A stretch of 64,000 nucleotides of DNA from an uncultured Clostridia bacterium (GTDB lineage: Bacteria > Bacillota > Clostridia > Oscillospirales > Ruminococcaceae), in NCBI GenBank assembly GCA_945923775.1, contig CAMELR010000012.1:1-64000 (forward strand). Reading direction: 5' to 3'. Below, one piece after another: positions 34,175 through 42,240 of this stretch. The stretch's first letter is position 1. Each line of letters starts with the position of its first letter. Under the pieces are notes generated by a model. It ran no database searches. It was not told the DNA's origin and saw nothing but the letters and a program-made list of their open reading frames with translations. Made by a program: the position numbers and the translations under genes.

Positions 34175-35244
34175 GCATTGCAAACAGAGTACACATAACA
34201 AAGCGCACCGGAGCTTCAGGGGGCGCGCAGCTCGCGTCGAGGCTCATCGCCATCGTCGTGGCGCTGGCGGCTTCCGGACTGGTAATGCTGTTCATGGGCT
34301 ACCACCCGCTGGAGATATTCGGCAAGATAATCACCTCGTCGCTGTCCACCTACAGCAGATTCGGCGAGACGATGAACAAAACTATACTGCTGACCATGCT
34401 GTCGCTGGGTATCTCAGTGGCGTTCAGAATGAAGTTCTGGAACATCGGCGCGGAAGGTCAGTTCTACATGGGAGCCTTCGGCGCGGCGCTCATCGCGTTC
34501 GGATTCCCCGACCTGCCGGCATGGCTGCTGCTTCCGCTGATGGGGCTTTGCGCCTTCGTTTTCGGCGGCATCTGGGCGCTTATCCCGGCGCTCATCAAGG
34601 CGAAGTTCACCACCTCTGAGACGCTGGTCACGCTGATGATGAATTACATCGCGATATCGTTCATCTCCTATCTGCAGTACGGCCCCTGGAAGGACCCCGA
34701 GTCCCTCGGCGCTGCGAAGATCGCGAGATTCTCCGACAACGCGATACTCCCGAAGGTTTTCGGCATTCATGCAGGCTGGATAATCATGCTGGTGCTCGTG
34801 GTGGTTATGACTATCCTGCTGAAATACACGAAGCTCGGCTACCAGATAGACGTACTCGGCGAGAGCGAAACCACCGCGAAGTACGCCGGAATGAACACGC
34901 TGAAGATCATGATAATCGCCGTACTGCTCTCCGGCGGCCTGTGCGGAGTCGCCGGATTCATGCAGGCGTCCGCAGTCGAGAAATCCATCACCGACCAGAT
35001 GTCCGGCGGGCTTGGATTCACGGCGGTAATCACCGCGTGGCTCGCAAAGCTGAAGCCTCCGGTGATCGTCGTGGTATCCTTCGCGTTCTCAATGCTACTC
35101 CAGAGCGGAAAGGCGCTCCAGGTAATGGGTATCCCCTCCTCGATAACCGAGGTGCTCCAGGGCGTTATAATCTTCTTCGTTCTCGGAAGCGAGTTCTTCA
35201 TCAACTACAAGATTTCGTTCCGCAAGGCTGATAAGGAGGGCTGA
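34171..35244 (+). CDS. Nucleoside ABC transporter permease (YufP-like)
   Basis: A 357-residue permease of the BPD_transp_2 / RbsC-like class with 8-10 helices. Conserved segments are AFRMKFWNIGAEGQFYMGAFGAALIAF near 90-115 and GLCGVAGFMQASAVEKSI near 250. It overlaps the ATPase gene by 4 bases (ATGA) and is followed after 1 base by the second permease. Together they form the translocation channel of the BMP-type importer. Confidence 0.92.
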   Translation: MSIANRVHITKRTGASGGAQLASRLIAIVVALAASGLVMLFMGYHPLEIFGKIITSSLSTYSRFGETMNKTILLTMLSLGISVAFRMKFWNIGAEGQFYMGAFGAALIAFGFPDLPAWLLLPLMGLCAFVFGGIWALIPALIKAKFTTSETLVTLMMNYIAISFISYLQYGPWKDPESLGAAKIARFSDNAILPKVFGIHAGWIIMLVLVVVMTILLKYTKLGYQIDVLGESETTAKYAGMNTLKIMIIAVLLSGGLCGVAGFMQASAVEKSITDQMSGGLGFTAVITAWLAKLKPPVIVVVSFAFSMLLQSGKALQVMGIPSSITEVLQGVIIFFVLGSEFFINYKISFRKADKEG

Positions 35245-35245
35245 T

Positions 35246-36190
35246 ATGGATATTTTAAATGAGATCTCACTGTTCCTCCAGACTTCCGTGCAGATGGGCA
35301 CGCACATTCTGTTCGCCATCGTCGGCGGCATTATCTGCGAGAAGGTCGGCAACATGAACCTCGGCATCGAGGGCATGATGCTGATGGGAGCCGCCGTGGG
35401 ATTCCAGGTCGCCTGCGCGACTGCGAACCCGTTCCTGGCGGTGCTTTCCGCCGGACTTGCCGGACTGGTCGGCGCGCTTATCTACGCGTTCATCACGGTC
35501 ACGCTGCGCGGTAATCAGGTCGTTACCGGACTGGTGCTGACTATATTCGGCACCGGCGTTGCGGGATTCATCGGGAAATCCGTTTCGGGAAACACCGTCC
35601 CCGCTGAGGTCGTGGACGCGTTCAAGCCGTACGACATTCCCGTGCTGTGCGATATCCCGATAATCGGCAAGGCGCTGTTCTCCCAGAGCGGCTACGTCCA
35701 GGCGGCGATAGTCGTGGCGATACTGGCGTACCTCTACATCAAGAAAACGAAATTCGGTCTGAACATGCGCGCCGTGGGCGAGAATCCCGCTGCGGCTGAC
35801 GCCTCCGGAATCAACGTCACGCTCTACAAGTACGTCCACGTGCTGGCGGGCGGCTTCCTGTGCGGAGTCGGCGGCGCGTACCTCTCGACGGTGTTCCTCA
35901 CCACCTGGCAGGACAACGTTACTGCGGGCGCGGGCTGGATAGCCGTAGCTTTGGTAATTTTCAGCACCTGGAACCCGCTCAAGGCGATATTCGCGGCGTA
36001 CCTGTTCGGCATGCTGAAGGGTCTGAACTTCAAAATGCAGGGCTGGGGATTCTCGGTTCCCTCGCAGATACTGGAAATGCTCCCCTACATCGCGACGATA
36101 GTGGTGCTGGTGTTCATCACGCTCAGGAAGAAGCGCGAGAATCAGCCGCCACAGGCGCTCGGCGACCCCTATTTCAGAGAAGAACGATAA
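35246..36190 (+). CDS. Nucleoside ABC transporter permease (YufQ-like)
   Basis: A 314-residue permease paralogous to its neighbour, with EKVGNMNLGIEGMMLMGAAVGF near 32-53 and GENPAAADASGINVTLYKYVHVLAGGFLCGVGGAYLS near 178-214, typical of the second BMP-transporter permease. It is the last gene of the importer operon; a terminator follows at once. Confidence 0.92.
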   Translation: MDILNEISLFLQTSVQMGTHILFAIVGGIICEKVGNMNLGIEGMMLMGAAVGFQVACATANPFLAVLSAGLAGLVGALIYAFITVTLRGNQVVTGLVLTIFGTGVAGFIGKSVSGNTVPAEVVDAFKPYDIPVLCDIPIIGKALFSQSGYVQAAIVVAILAYLYIKKTKFGLNMRAVGENPAAADASGINVTLYKYVHVLAGGFLCGVGGAYLSTVFLTTWQDNVTAGAGWIAVALVIFSTWNPLKAIFAAYLFGMLKGLNFKMQGWGFSVPSQILEMLPYIATIVVLVFITLRKKRENQPPQALGDPYFREER

Positions 36191-36192
36191 CA

Positions 36193-36225
36193 AAATCGGC
36201 AGACGTCCTGGGCGCCTGCCGATTT
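36193..36225. terminator. Bidirectional terminator
   Basis: AAATCGGCAG pairs with CTGCCGATTT, followed by CATTTTCT on plus. It serves the importer operon and possibly the convergent class V aminotransferase gene. Confidence 0.75.
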
Positions 36226-36248
36226 CATTTTCTCAAGGTCTCCTCATG

Positions 36249-37394
36249 CTATTTTCCGTAGTTCCACTTTTTCATGCGGAGCGCCCGGGTCAGCGCGTTC
36301 ACCTCGTCCTGCGTATTGAACGCCGACGGAGCAAACCGCACCGTGCCTTCCTCGAGAGTCCCCAGTTTTTTATGTGCCAGCGGAGCGCAGTGAAGTCCGC
36401 CGCGCATGTAGAATCCCATGCGGCTCAGCTCTGTGGAGGCCTCCGCGGACGGCACGCCCTCCACCGCGAACGACACCACCGGCGCGTAAAGCTCTGGCTG
36501 GTCGTCGATGGTGGAGTACACGATTATCCCGGGTATCCTCCGGAGCTGGGAGCAGAAGCTCCTGCAAAGCGCGGTCTCATGCGAAAGTATCCTTTCCGGA
36601 GTTCTCCGGGTCACGAAATCCACACCAGCGCCGAGCGCTATTGCCCCCGGCGTGTTTATGGTCCCGCTCTCGAATCTGTCCGGGAGAAAATCCGGCTGCT
36701 CGACGCTTTCGCTGGCGCTGCCGGTCCCGCCTTCCATAAAGGTGTTCAGCGGGTATTTTCCGTCCGTGAGCATAAGCCCCGTCCCCATCGGCCCGTACAG
36801 ACCCTTGTGTCCGGCGGTGCAGATGATGTTTATTCCGTCCTTCAGGCTCAGCGGGAGAAGCCCAGCGCCCTGAGCCGCGTCCACTATGAAGCAGACTTTC
36901 TTCCGGCGGCAGAGCGCCGCGAGTTCCCGCACCGGGAGCCGCTGACCGGTCACGTTCCCAGCTGCGGTGCAGATGAGCGCCGCGGTCTCCGGACGTATCG
37001 CCTCCGAGGCGCTGCGGAGCGTCGCCGCAGCGTCCTGCGAGGTCTCGAACAGGGTGTAGCTCCCGCCCCGGGCGGTCAGCGCGTGCACCGGTCTTATTAC
37101 CGCGTTATGCTCGATGTCGCTCAGGACGTAGTGCGCTCCGGGGCAGAAAAGTCCCTTTATCGCCTGGTTGAGCGCATGGGTGCAGTTCAGGGTGAACACG
37201 GTATTCTCAGGCTCTGCGCCGAAGAACTCCGCGCACTTGTTGCGGCTGGTGAAAACCGCCTGCGAGGTCGCGGCGGAGAGCGCGTGCCCCGCCCTGCCGG
37301 GATTCGCGCCGTATCTTGTCATCGCATTTCCCCACGCCTGGTATACGCTGCGGGGTTTGGGGAATGTGGTGGCGGCGTTATCGAGGTATACCAC
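36249..37394 (-). CDS. Cysteine desulfurase-like class V aminotransferase (EF2568 type)
   Basis: A 381-residue fold-type I PLP enzyme. YLDNAATTFPKP opens the protein, the PLP lysine is in TAGHKGLYGP near 220, and SIEHN-like DIEHNAVIRP near 95 and DAAQGAGLLP near 200 bind the cofactor. This resembles the subfamily typed by Enterococcus EF2568, which clusters with selenium genes, rather than IscS; the C-terminal cysteine region near 330 (GGLHCAPLAHKKLG) could hold the persulfide or selenide. It overlaps by 17 bases the upstream DUF3343 gene, a proposed sulfur/selenium carrier. Function would be sulfur or selenium mobilisation; no selD is in the window. Confidence 0.85.
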   Translation of the reverse strand: MVYLDNAATTFPKPRSVYQAWGNAMTRYGANPGRAGHALSAATSQAVFTSRNKCAEFFGAEPENTVFTLNCTHALNQAIKGLFCPGAHYVLSDIEHNAVIRPVHALTARGGSYTLFETSQDAAATLRSASEAIRPETAALICTAAGNVTGQRLPVRELAALCRRKKVCFIVDAAQGAGLLPLSLKDGINIICTAGHKGLYGPMGTGLMLTDGKYPLNTFMEGGTGSASESVEQPDFLPDRFESGTINTPGAIALGAGVDFVTRRTPERILSHETALCRSFCSQLRRIPGIIVYSTIDDQPELYAPVVSFAVEGVPSAEASTELSRMGFYMRGGLHCAPLAHKKLGTLEEGTVRFAPSAFNTQDEVNALTRALRMKKWNYGK

Positions 37395-37581
37395 AGCTTA
37401 CGCCGATCTTCAGCAGCAGCGGGCAGACCGTCTCCCGGTCGCCGAAGATCTTCAGTACGAACGTGCAGCCGCCCCGCCCGGTCACCCGCTCAACTGTACT
37501 CTTTATTCCGTTTCCCGCCAGGTAGAGCCGTATTTTCTCCGCCTGGGTCATCGAACGTGTATTTATAATGAAATATTTCAT
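37378..37581 (-). CDS. DUF3343 putative Se/S carrier protein
   Basis: A 67-residue protein of the DUF3343 family. Its features are the opening YFIINTRSMTQAEKIRLYLAGNGI, a GGCTFVLK stretch and the conserved C-terminal SCGIPR, whose cysteine is thought to carry sulfur or selenium. Ribosome site AAGGAG lies about 10 bases before ATG. It overlaps and precedes the class V aminotransferase, a partner gene in many genomes, which supports both calls. Confidence 0.85.
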   Translation of the reverse strand: MKYFIINTRSMTQAEKIRLYLAGNGIKSTVERVTGRGGCTFVLKIFGDRETVCPLLLKIGVSCGIPR

Positions 37582-37772
37582 CGGAACATCTCCTTGCAGT
37601 TTTTGCTGTTTCCGGCCTCAGGAATATTATTCCTGCAATATAATATATGCGAATGGCTGCAAGGGGGTCACTATAGTTTGTAGTGCGGCGTATATTTGCG
37701 CGAAGCACGGCTGCTCAGCGCACCTGGGCGCAGCTTAACGTCCAAGAAGCGTTAGAGTGCGTTTGTCTCCCC

Positions 37773-37868
37773 AACCCACACCCCTTTAGCGCTTTTTTTA
37801 CGTTTAACCGTGCTTCCGCACGGAGTCACTGCGCGCCAGCGCGCAGAGTTACCGCACTTCGTGCGGAG
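37773..37868. repeat. Multi-hairpin dispersed repeat, copy R3 (inverted, partial)
   Basis: Reverse complement of the middle of R1: CCCACACCCCTTTAGCGC, AACCGTGCTTCCGCACGG, CTGCGCGCCAGCGCGCAG and CCGCACTTCGTGCGG occur in inverted order. It lies in the 406-base gap between the DUF3343 and MATE genes; neighbouring hairpins (CAAGGGCTCCGCCCTTG, AAGGGGGACTAATCCCCCTT) continue to about 37930. Confidence 0.75.
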
Positions 37869-37940
37869 GTTTCGCCTGGCGGCGACAAGGGCTCCGCCCT
37901 TGACCTGCAAGGGGGACTAATCCCCCTTGACTCCCAATTA

Positions 37941-37967
37941 GGGGCGGCTCCATATTCGGAACCGCCC
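37941..37967 (-). terminator. Hairpin after the MATE gene
   Basis: GGGGCGGCTCC and GGAACCGCCCC pair with one mismatch. It lies 20 bases after the MATE stop on the minus strand. The U-tract is weak. Confidence 0.55.
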
Positions 37968-37987
37968 CCGCAAATTAAAATCAAAAA

Positions 37988-39388
37988 TCACACCGATGTC
38001 TCCGTGCTTAACTGCTTCTCGTCATGCCGCTGGAACTGTAACTTCATCTTCCTGTAGCACCAGAAGAACAGCGGGAACAGGAAGCAATCCGCGAAGATCC
38101 ACGCCGCAGGATTCGCGAAGCACACCGCGTTGAATCCGAACACCGGAACCAGCGCCAGCGCCACAAGTCCGCGCGCGACCATCTCGAAAACTCCCGCGAA
38201 AATCGCAATCTGGGAGAATCCCATGCCCTGTATCAGGAACCGCACGATATTCACGAACGCAAGCGGAATGTAGAACGCTCCGTTGCGTATCAGGAACTGC
38301 TGCGACAAATCGAGGATCTCCGTGACGCTGCCGCCGTTGGTGTCGTTGACGAACAGCATGGAGATATTCCTGCCGAGCAGCAGTATGATCAGGAACCCTA
38401 TGACGGCGTAAACCGCGCCCAGCAGCGAGCATGCCGCAAGTCCCTTCTTGACGCGCTCTATCTCCCCCGCGCCGATGTTCTGACCGCCGTAGGTCGCCAT
38501 GGTGCTTCCCATTGCGTCGAACGGGCAGCACAGGAGCTGGCTCACCTTGCTTGCAGCGGTGACTGCCGCAACATATGTGGAGCCGAGTCCGTTAACTGCG
38601 GTCTGGATAAGTATAGAGCCAATCGCAGTGATGGAGTACTGAAGTCCCATCGGGATACCCACGCCGCAGAGCCTTCCGATGTAGTACTTGTCGAACCGCA
38701 GCTCGTCCCTGCTGAGGTGCAGTATGTCAAACTTCTTTATCATGTAGATAAGGCAGAGCACTCCGGAAACGAGCTGGGAAATAACAGTAGCCCAGCTTGC
38801 GCCCATTACGCCCATGTTCAGCACCAGTATCATGAAAAGGTCAAGACCGATGTTGAGCAGGCTCGACAGTATCAGGAAGTACAGAGGGGTCTTGGAATCG
38901 CCGACGGAACGTATGATACCCGACAGAATGTTGTAAAGGAACGTTACCGGAATTCCCAGGAATATCACGAATATGTAGTCGTACGCCTCCTGGAAGCAGT
39001 CCGAAGGGGTATCCATCCAGGTGAGGATATTCGTGCAGAGCAGGCAGGTGGAGGTAGTCAGCACCACGGCGAATATCACGGAGATCCAGATGGTGTTTCC
39101 CACGTATTTTCTCATCGAGTGGAGGTCCTTCGCGCCGAACATCTGCGCGACCGGAATCGCGAATCCGGTGCACACGCCCTGGACGAATCCCAGCACCAGG
39201 AAGTTTATCGAGCCGGTCGAGCCTACGCCGGCAAGCGCGTTTATTCCGAGGAACTGCCCGACTATCGCGGTGTCCACCATGTTATAGAACTGCTGGAACA
39301 GCATTCCCAGAAGCAGCGGCAGCATGAACCCGAGTATAAGCTTCATCGGGGAGCCTGTGGTGAGGTCTTTTGTTGAACTTTTTGCCAT
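37988..39388 (-). CDS. MATE family efflux transporter
   Basis: A 466-residue, 12-helix MATE transporter in two homologous halves, with typical stretches LILGFMLPLLLGMLFQQFYNMVDTAIVGQFLG at the N-terminus and FDAMGSTMATYGGQNIGAGEIERVKKG at the half-way repeat. These sodium- or proton-coupled pumps export drugs or metabolites. The protein has a long polar C-terminus. Nothing marks the substrate. The ribosome site is GAAAGGAAAC. It is divergent from the Eis-like acetyltransferase across a 370-base gap. Confidence 0.93.
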   Translation of the reverse strand: MAKSSTKDLTTGSPMKLILGFMLPLLLGMLFQQFYNMVDTAIVGQFLGINALAGVGSTGSINFLVLGFVQGVCTGFAIPVAQMFGAKDLHSMRKYVGNTIWISVIFAVVLTTSTCLLCTNILTWMDTPSDCFQEAYDYIFVIFLGIPVTFLYNILSGIIRSVGDSKTPLYFLILSSLLNIGLDLFMILVLNMGVMGASWATVISQLVSGVLCLIYMIKKFDILHLSRDELRFDKYYIGRLCGVGIPMGLQYSITAIGSILIQTAVNGLGSTYVAAVTAASKVSQLLCCPFDAMGSTMATYGGQNIGAGEIERVKKGLAACSLLGAVYAVIGFLIILLLGRNISMLFVNDTNGGSVTEILDLSQQFLIRNGAFYIPLAFVNIVRFLIQGMGFSQIAIFAGVFEMVARGLVALALVPVFGFNAVCFANPAAWIFADCFLFPLFFWCYRKMKLQFQRHDEKQLSTETSV

Positions 39389-39694
39389 GATGTTGTTTCC
39401 TTTCTGTCAGTCTTTCTATGGTCAGCCGCAGGCGTTTCCGGCTACGGCTTTTTCTCAAAAACAATAGTAATTATACAGTAACAGGGACGTTTATTCAAGT
39501 GGTGAAATGCCCAATTCTTTTATGCGGCATGTACTTTTTATATAGAATATTGCACAAAAAATATATTCGCGTTTTGGAGGATTTCAACAGCGCAAATATA
39601 CGCCAGTTCTTAAGTGCAGTTTGCTTTAATTTGTATTCAGGATTCGTAAAATGGGTCGCAAAAGCTCCGCTCCGAACATTAAAAGCCCCGGCGG

Positions 39695-39723
39695 TTGACA
39701 AATCACTTCCATTGTGCTACAAT
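39695..39723 (+). promoter_or_regulatory. Promoter of the Eis-like gene
   Basis: TTGACA (39695-39700), 17 bases, TACAAT (39718-39723). The rest of the gap back to 39389 is AT-rich and shows no further clear element. Confidence 0.75.
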
Positions 39724-39761
39724 ATCAACGGACGATTTTAAAGCACAAAAGAGGTATTTAT

Positions 39762-40976
39762 ATGAACAGGGACGATGAATCAAACTACACAGTCAGACCG
39801 CTGACGATTGACGATATCGACCAGTACAACGCACTGCTGAGATACGCATTCCAGGTCACGGAGCAGGAGCTTTCCGAGACCGGTTGGAAGAACGACGAGA
39901 TAAAGCGTTCGAAGTTCCCGGTGCTCCAGCGCGCGGACGTACTCGGCTGCTTCGACGGCGACGACCTTGTGTCGCAGTTCGCCGTTTACCCGCTGGAAAT
40001 GAACATCTACAACGTGAAGTACCCGGTGGGATTCGTGACCAGCGTCTGCACCTACCCGGAGCACACCGGACACGGCATCATGAAGCGCCTTATGATACAG
40101 AGCCTCACCCGCATGCGTGAGAACCACCGCCCGTTTGCGCTGCTGTATCCCTACTCGATACCGCTCTACCGGCGGCTCGGCTGGGAGATAATCTCCAACA
40201 AGATGACCTACATCGTAAAGGACACGCAGATACCGCGCAAGATACAGGAGCCGGGCTACGTGCGCCGGGTCGAGTGGAACGACAGGCAGTTCATGGAGCT
40301 CCACACGAAATTCGCGCAAAAGACCCACGGCTGTCTCTACCGGAACAACCTTGCCTGGGAGGAATACTGGCGCTGGGACGAGGACGACACGAAGGTCGCG
40401 ATATACTACTCCAGCTCGGACGAGCCGTATGGCTACATGGTGTACCTTATCAATAACGACATCATGCACGTCAAGGAGATGATATCGCTGAATCACGAGG
40501 CTCAGCGCGGTCTGTGGGAGTTCATACACGCGCACGACTCCATGATAGACGAGGTGCGCGGGAACAACTACTACAGCGAGTCAATAGCGTTCGAGCTTGA
40601 CGACAGCGACATCAAGGAGACTATCCGCCCCTACTCGATGGGCAGGATAATCGACGTCGCAGAGTTCTTCGAGAGCTACGCCTGCGATCCGGACGAGCCT
40701 GCGGCGATATTCCGGTTCGATGTGACAGACGAGCTGCTGCCCTGGAACAACGGGAGCTTCACGGTGCGGTTCGAGCGCGGGAAATGCCGCATAACCGACG
40801 AGCCTGCGGAGTACACGATGGGGCTGAGCATAGCTACGCTGACGACTCTGCTGCTTGGCTATAAGACCGCCGAGAAGCTGTATGTAATGGACAGGATAAA
40901 AGCTGAGCATTCCGCCGTGGAGATACTGGACGATATACTGTTCCATACTATCCCTTACGTTTCGGATTACATTTAA
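39762..40976 (+). CDS. Eis-like GNAT N-acetyltransferase
   Basis: A 404-residue acetyltransferase of the Eis (enhanced intracellular survival) group. It has an N-terminal GNAT domain (YTVRPLTIDDIDQYNALLRYAF; acetyl-CoA site VTSVCTYPEHTGHGIMKRLM near 100-120), a second GNAT-like fold, and a C-terminal SCP2-like domain. Firmicute members acetylate amines such as aminoglycosides in vitro, but native substrates are unknown. The ATG at 39762 has AGAGG upstream; an in-frame ATG at 39714 lies before the promoter -10 box and is rejected. Monocistronic, with a strong terminator. Confidence 0.88.
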   Translation: MNRDDESNYTVRPLTIDDIDQYNALLRYAFQVTEQELSETGWKNDEIKRSKFPVLQRADVLGCFDGDDLVSQFAVYPLEMNIYNVKYPVGFVTSVCTYPEHTGHGIMKRLMIQSLTRMRENHRPFALLYPYSIPLYRRLGWEIISNKMTYIVKDTQIPRKIQEPGYVRRVEWNDRQFMELHTKFAQKTHGCLYRNNLAWEEYWRWDEDDTKVAIYYSSSDEPYGYMVYLINNDIMHVKEMISLNHEAQRGLWEFIHAHDSMIDEVRGNNYYSESIAFELDDSDIKETIRPYSMGRIIDVAEFFESYACDPDEPAAIFRFDVTDELLPWNNGSFTVRFERGKCRITDEPAEYTMGLSIATLTTLLLGYKTAEKLYVMDRIKAEHSAVEILDDILFHTIPYVSDYI

Positions 40977-41011
40977 ATCCGGAGATATAACCAGCTGCGT
41001 ACCATCTGTCA

Positions 41012-41034
41012 GCACCATAATTCCGAATTTATTT
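41012..41034. repeat. AATTCCGAATT-family repeat, short copy
   Basis: AGCACCATAATTCCGAATTT, equivalent to the right-end entry sequence ACACCATAATTCCGAATT of the full copy at 59199. Confidence 0.55.
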
Positions 41035-41043
41035 ACACGCAAC

Positions 41044-41074
41044 AAAGCGCCGCAGAGCATTCTGCGGCGCTTTT
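41044..41074 (+). terminator. Terminator of the Eis-like gene
   Basis: AAAGCGCCGCAGA pairs perfectly with TCTGCGGCGCTTTT around GCAT. Confidence 0.9.
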
Positions 41075-41104
41075 GCAGGTAAAGCCCCGACGCTTTTCCC
41101 TGCT

Positions 41105-41308
41105 TCATGTCAGGCTGCCGTGAAAACGGTTTATGACAGATATCATTGCAAAAATGTCAGGAGGCAGATCGGTCAGACTTACCGCCGATCGTTTGTTAAG
41201 CTTGTTAAGAGGATATTCCGCTGCGGCCCTGTCAGCCGCGAGTGCTTCCGGCGTGAGCGACTCCTCATCTCTGAAGATTCGCCCGGTAAGCCCGGTAAGA
41301 CGGTTCAT
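41105..41308 (-). CDS. Hypothetical 67-aa protein, translationally coupled
   Basis: A 67-codon frame whose ATG overlaps the stop of the DUF1540 gene (TGATG). The product starts MNRLTGLTGRIFRDEES and has an acidic, alanine-rich middle. I recognise no family. Coupling and lack of a competing gene favour reality; mixed third-position composition and an equally long frame on the other strand argue against. Confidence 0.35.
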   Translation of the reverse strand: MNRLTGLTGRIFRDEESLTPEALAADRAAAEYPLNKLNKRSAVSLTDLPPDIFAMISVINRFHGSLT

Positions 41309-41481
41309 CAGGACTTCTTCATCTTGAAGGAGAGGCAGTCAGTGCACTGACATACTGTAGGGTCAGCCTCGTGTGTGCCGACTTCGATCTTGTCGAGAGA
41401 GCAGTAGTCCTCGCAGCAGCAGTGATGCTCGCAGTTGTGGATAGTACAGCCGATATGCTTGTTTGCAAATTCAGTTCCCAT
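41308..41481 (-). CDS. DUF1540-like cysteine-rich metal-binding mini-protein
   Basis: A 57-residue protein with nine cysteines, most in the clusters CTIHNCEHHCCCEDYC and VCQCTDCLSFK. The order C...C...C, then SLDKIEVGTHEADPT, then C...C..SFK, is that of DUF1540, a small family thought to bind a metal. It has a ribosome site, GGAAG, eight bases before ATG. It lies 27 bases downstream of the terminator hairpin of the HAD gene, so it probably has its own promoter or relies on read-through. Confidence 0.85.
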   Translation of the reverse strand: MGTEFANKHIGCTIHNCEHHCCCEDYCSLDKIEVGTHEADPTVCQCTDCLSFKMKKS

Positions 41482-41502
41482 TTTAACGCTTCCTTTCAGA
41501 AT

Positions 41503-41555
41503 ACAAAATAACTGCGGCTTCCGGAGCTTCTGTGACTTCCGTCCGCCGCAGTTAT
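41503..41555 (-). terminator. Terminator of the phosphorylase/HAD unit
   Basis: ATAACTGCGGC (41508-41518) pairs perfectly with GCCGCAGTTAT (41545-41555); on minus the 3-prime side reads TTATTTTGT. The loop is long (26 bases) and contains a secondary GGAAG/CTTCC stem. Confidence 0.65.
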
Positions 41556-41601
41556 ATTATCTGCATTCATTTTCGCTATATTCAGCAGGAAAAATTTACA
41601 T

Positions 41602-42240
41602 TCAGACCAGCTTCAGAACATCGTCCAGCGTTTCACAGACGTAATCCGCGCCGTACTCCGCGAACTCCCCGCGGCTGCCGAATCCCACCAGCACCGCCGC
41701 GCATTTTATCCCCGCGTCATGAGCGCCCACGATATCGTGCATTCTGTCGCCGACCATCAGGCACTCCACCGGCTTCGCGCCGGTGTTCTCCAGCACGTAC
41801 TGTATCACCGCCAGCTTGCTTGAGCGGGAACTGTCGAAGCTCGCCGCCCCGATAAAGTCGAAAAACTTGTCTATCCCGAATTTCTCGAGTATCCGCACAC
41901 TGAATTTCTCCGGCTTGGAGGTCGCAAGGCATACCCGCTTCCCGCGGCGCTTCAGCTCCGTCAGGAACTCCACCGTGCCGGGTATCAGCTCGTTTTCAAA
42001 TAGCCCCGTCTCGCCGTAGTACTCGCGGTAGAGCCGCACCGCCTCCTGCGCCTGCTCCTCCGGCATGCCCCGCCGGGTGAACTCCACGATGAGCGGAGGC
42101 CCGATGAAGCTGCGCAGGCTCTCCCTCGCCGGGACTTCAAGCCCTAAATGCTCGTAGGCGTACATAACGCCGTTCGTAATGCCCATGTACGGATTCGTTA
42201 TCGTGCCGTCAAGGTCGAGAAGTACTGTACTGAATGCCAT
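41602..42240 (-). CDS. HAD family hydrolase, phosphoglycolate phosphatase-like
   Basis: A 212-residue HAD phosphatase with motif I LLDLDGTITNP (residues 7-17), motif II in LATSKPEKF near 111, and motif IV VGDRMHDIVGA near 166. The helical cap between I and II is of the Gph/PpaX type. It starts at the base after the nucleoside phosphorylase stop, so the two are coupled; it could dephosphorylate a sugar phosphate such as ribose- or deoxyribose-1-phosphate products, which is inference. Confidence 0.88.
   Translation of the reverse strand: MAFSTVLLDLDGTITNPYMGITNGVMYAYEHLGLEVPARESLRSFIGPPLIVEFTRRGMPEEQAQEAVRLYREYYGETGLFENELIPGTVEFLTELKRRGKRVCLATSKPEKFSVRILEKFGIDKFFDFIGAASFDSSRSSKLAVIQYVLENTGAKPVECLMVGDRMHDIVGAHDAGIKCAAVLVGFGSRGEFAEYGADYVCETLDDVLKLV

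Noticed and set aside
36246-37568. A 440-codon plus-strand frame opposite the class V aminotransferase
   Set aside because: Arg/Pro/Ala-rich shadow with no ribosome site; the minus-strand frame has clear PLP-enzyme motifs.
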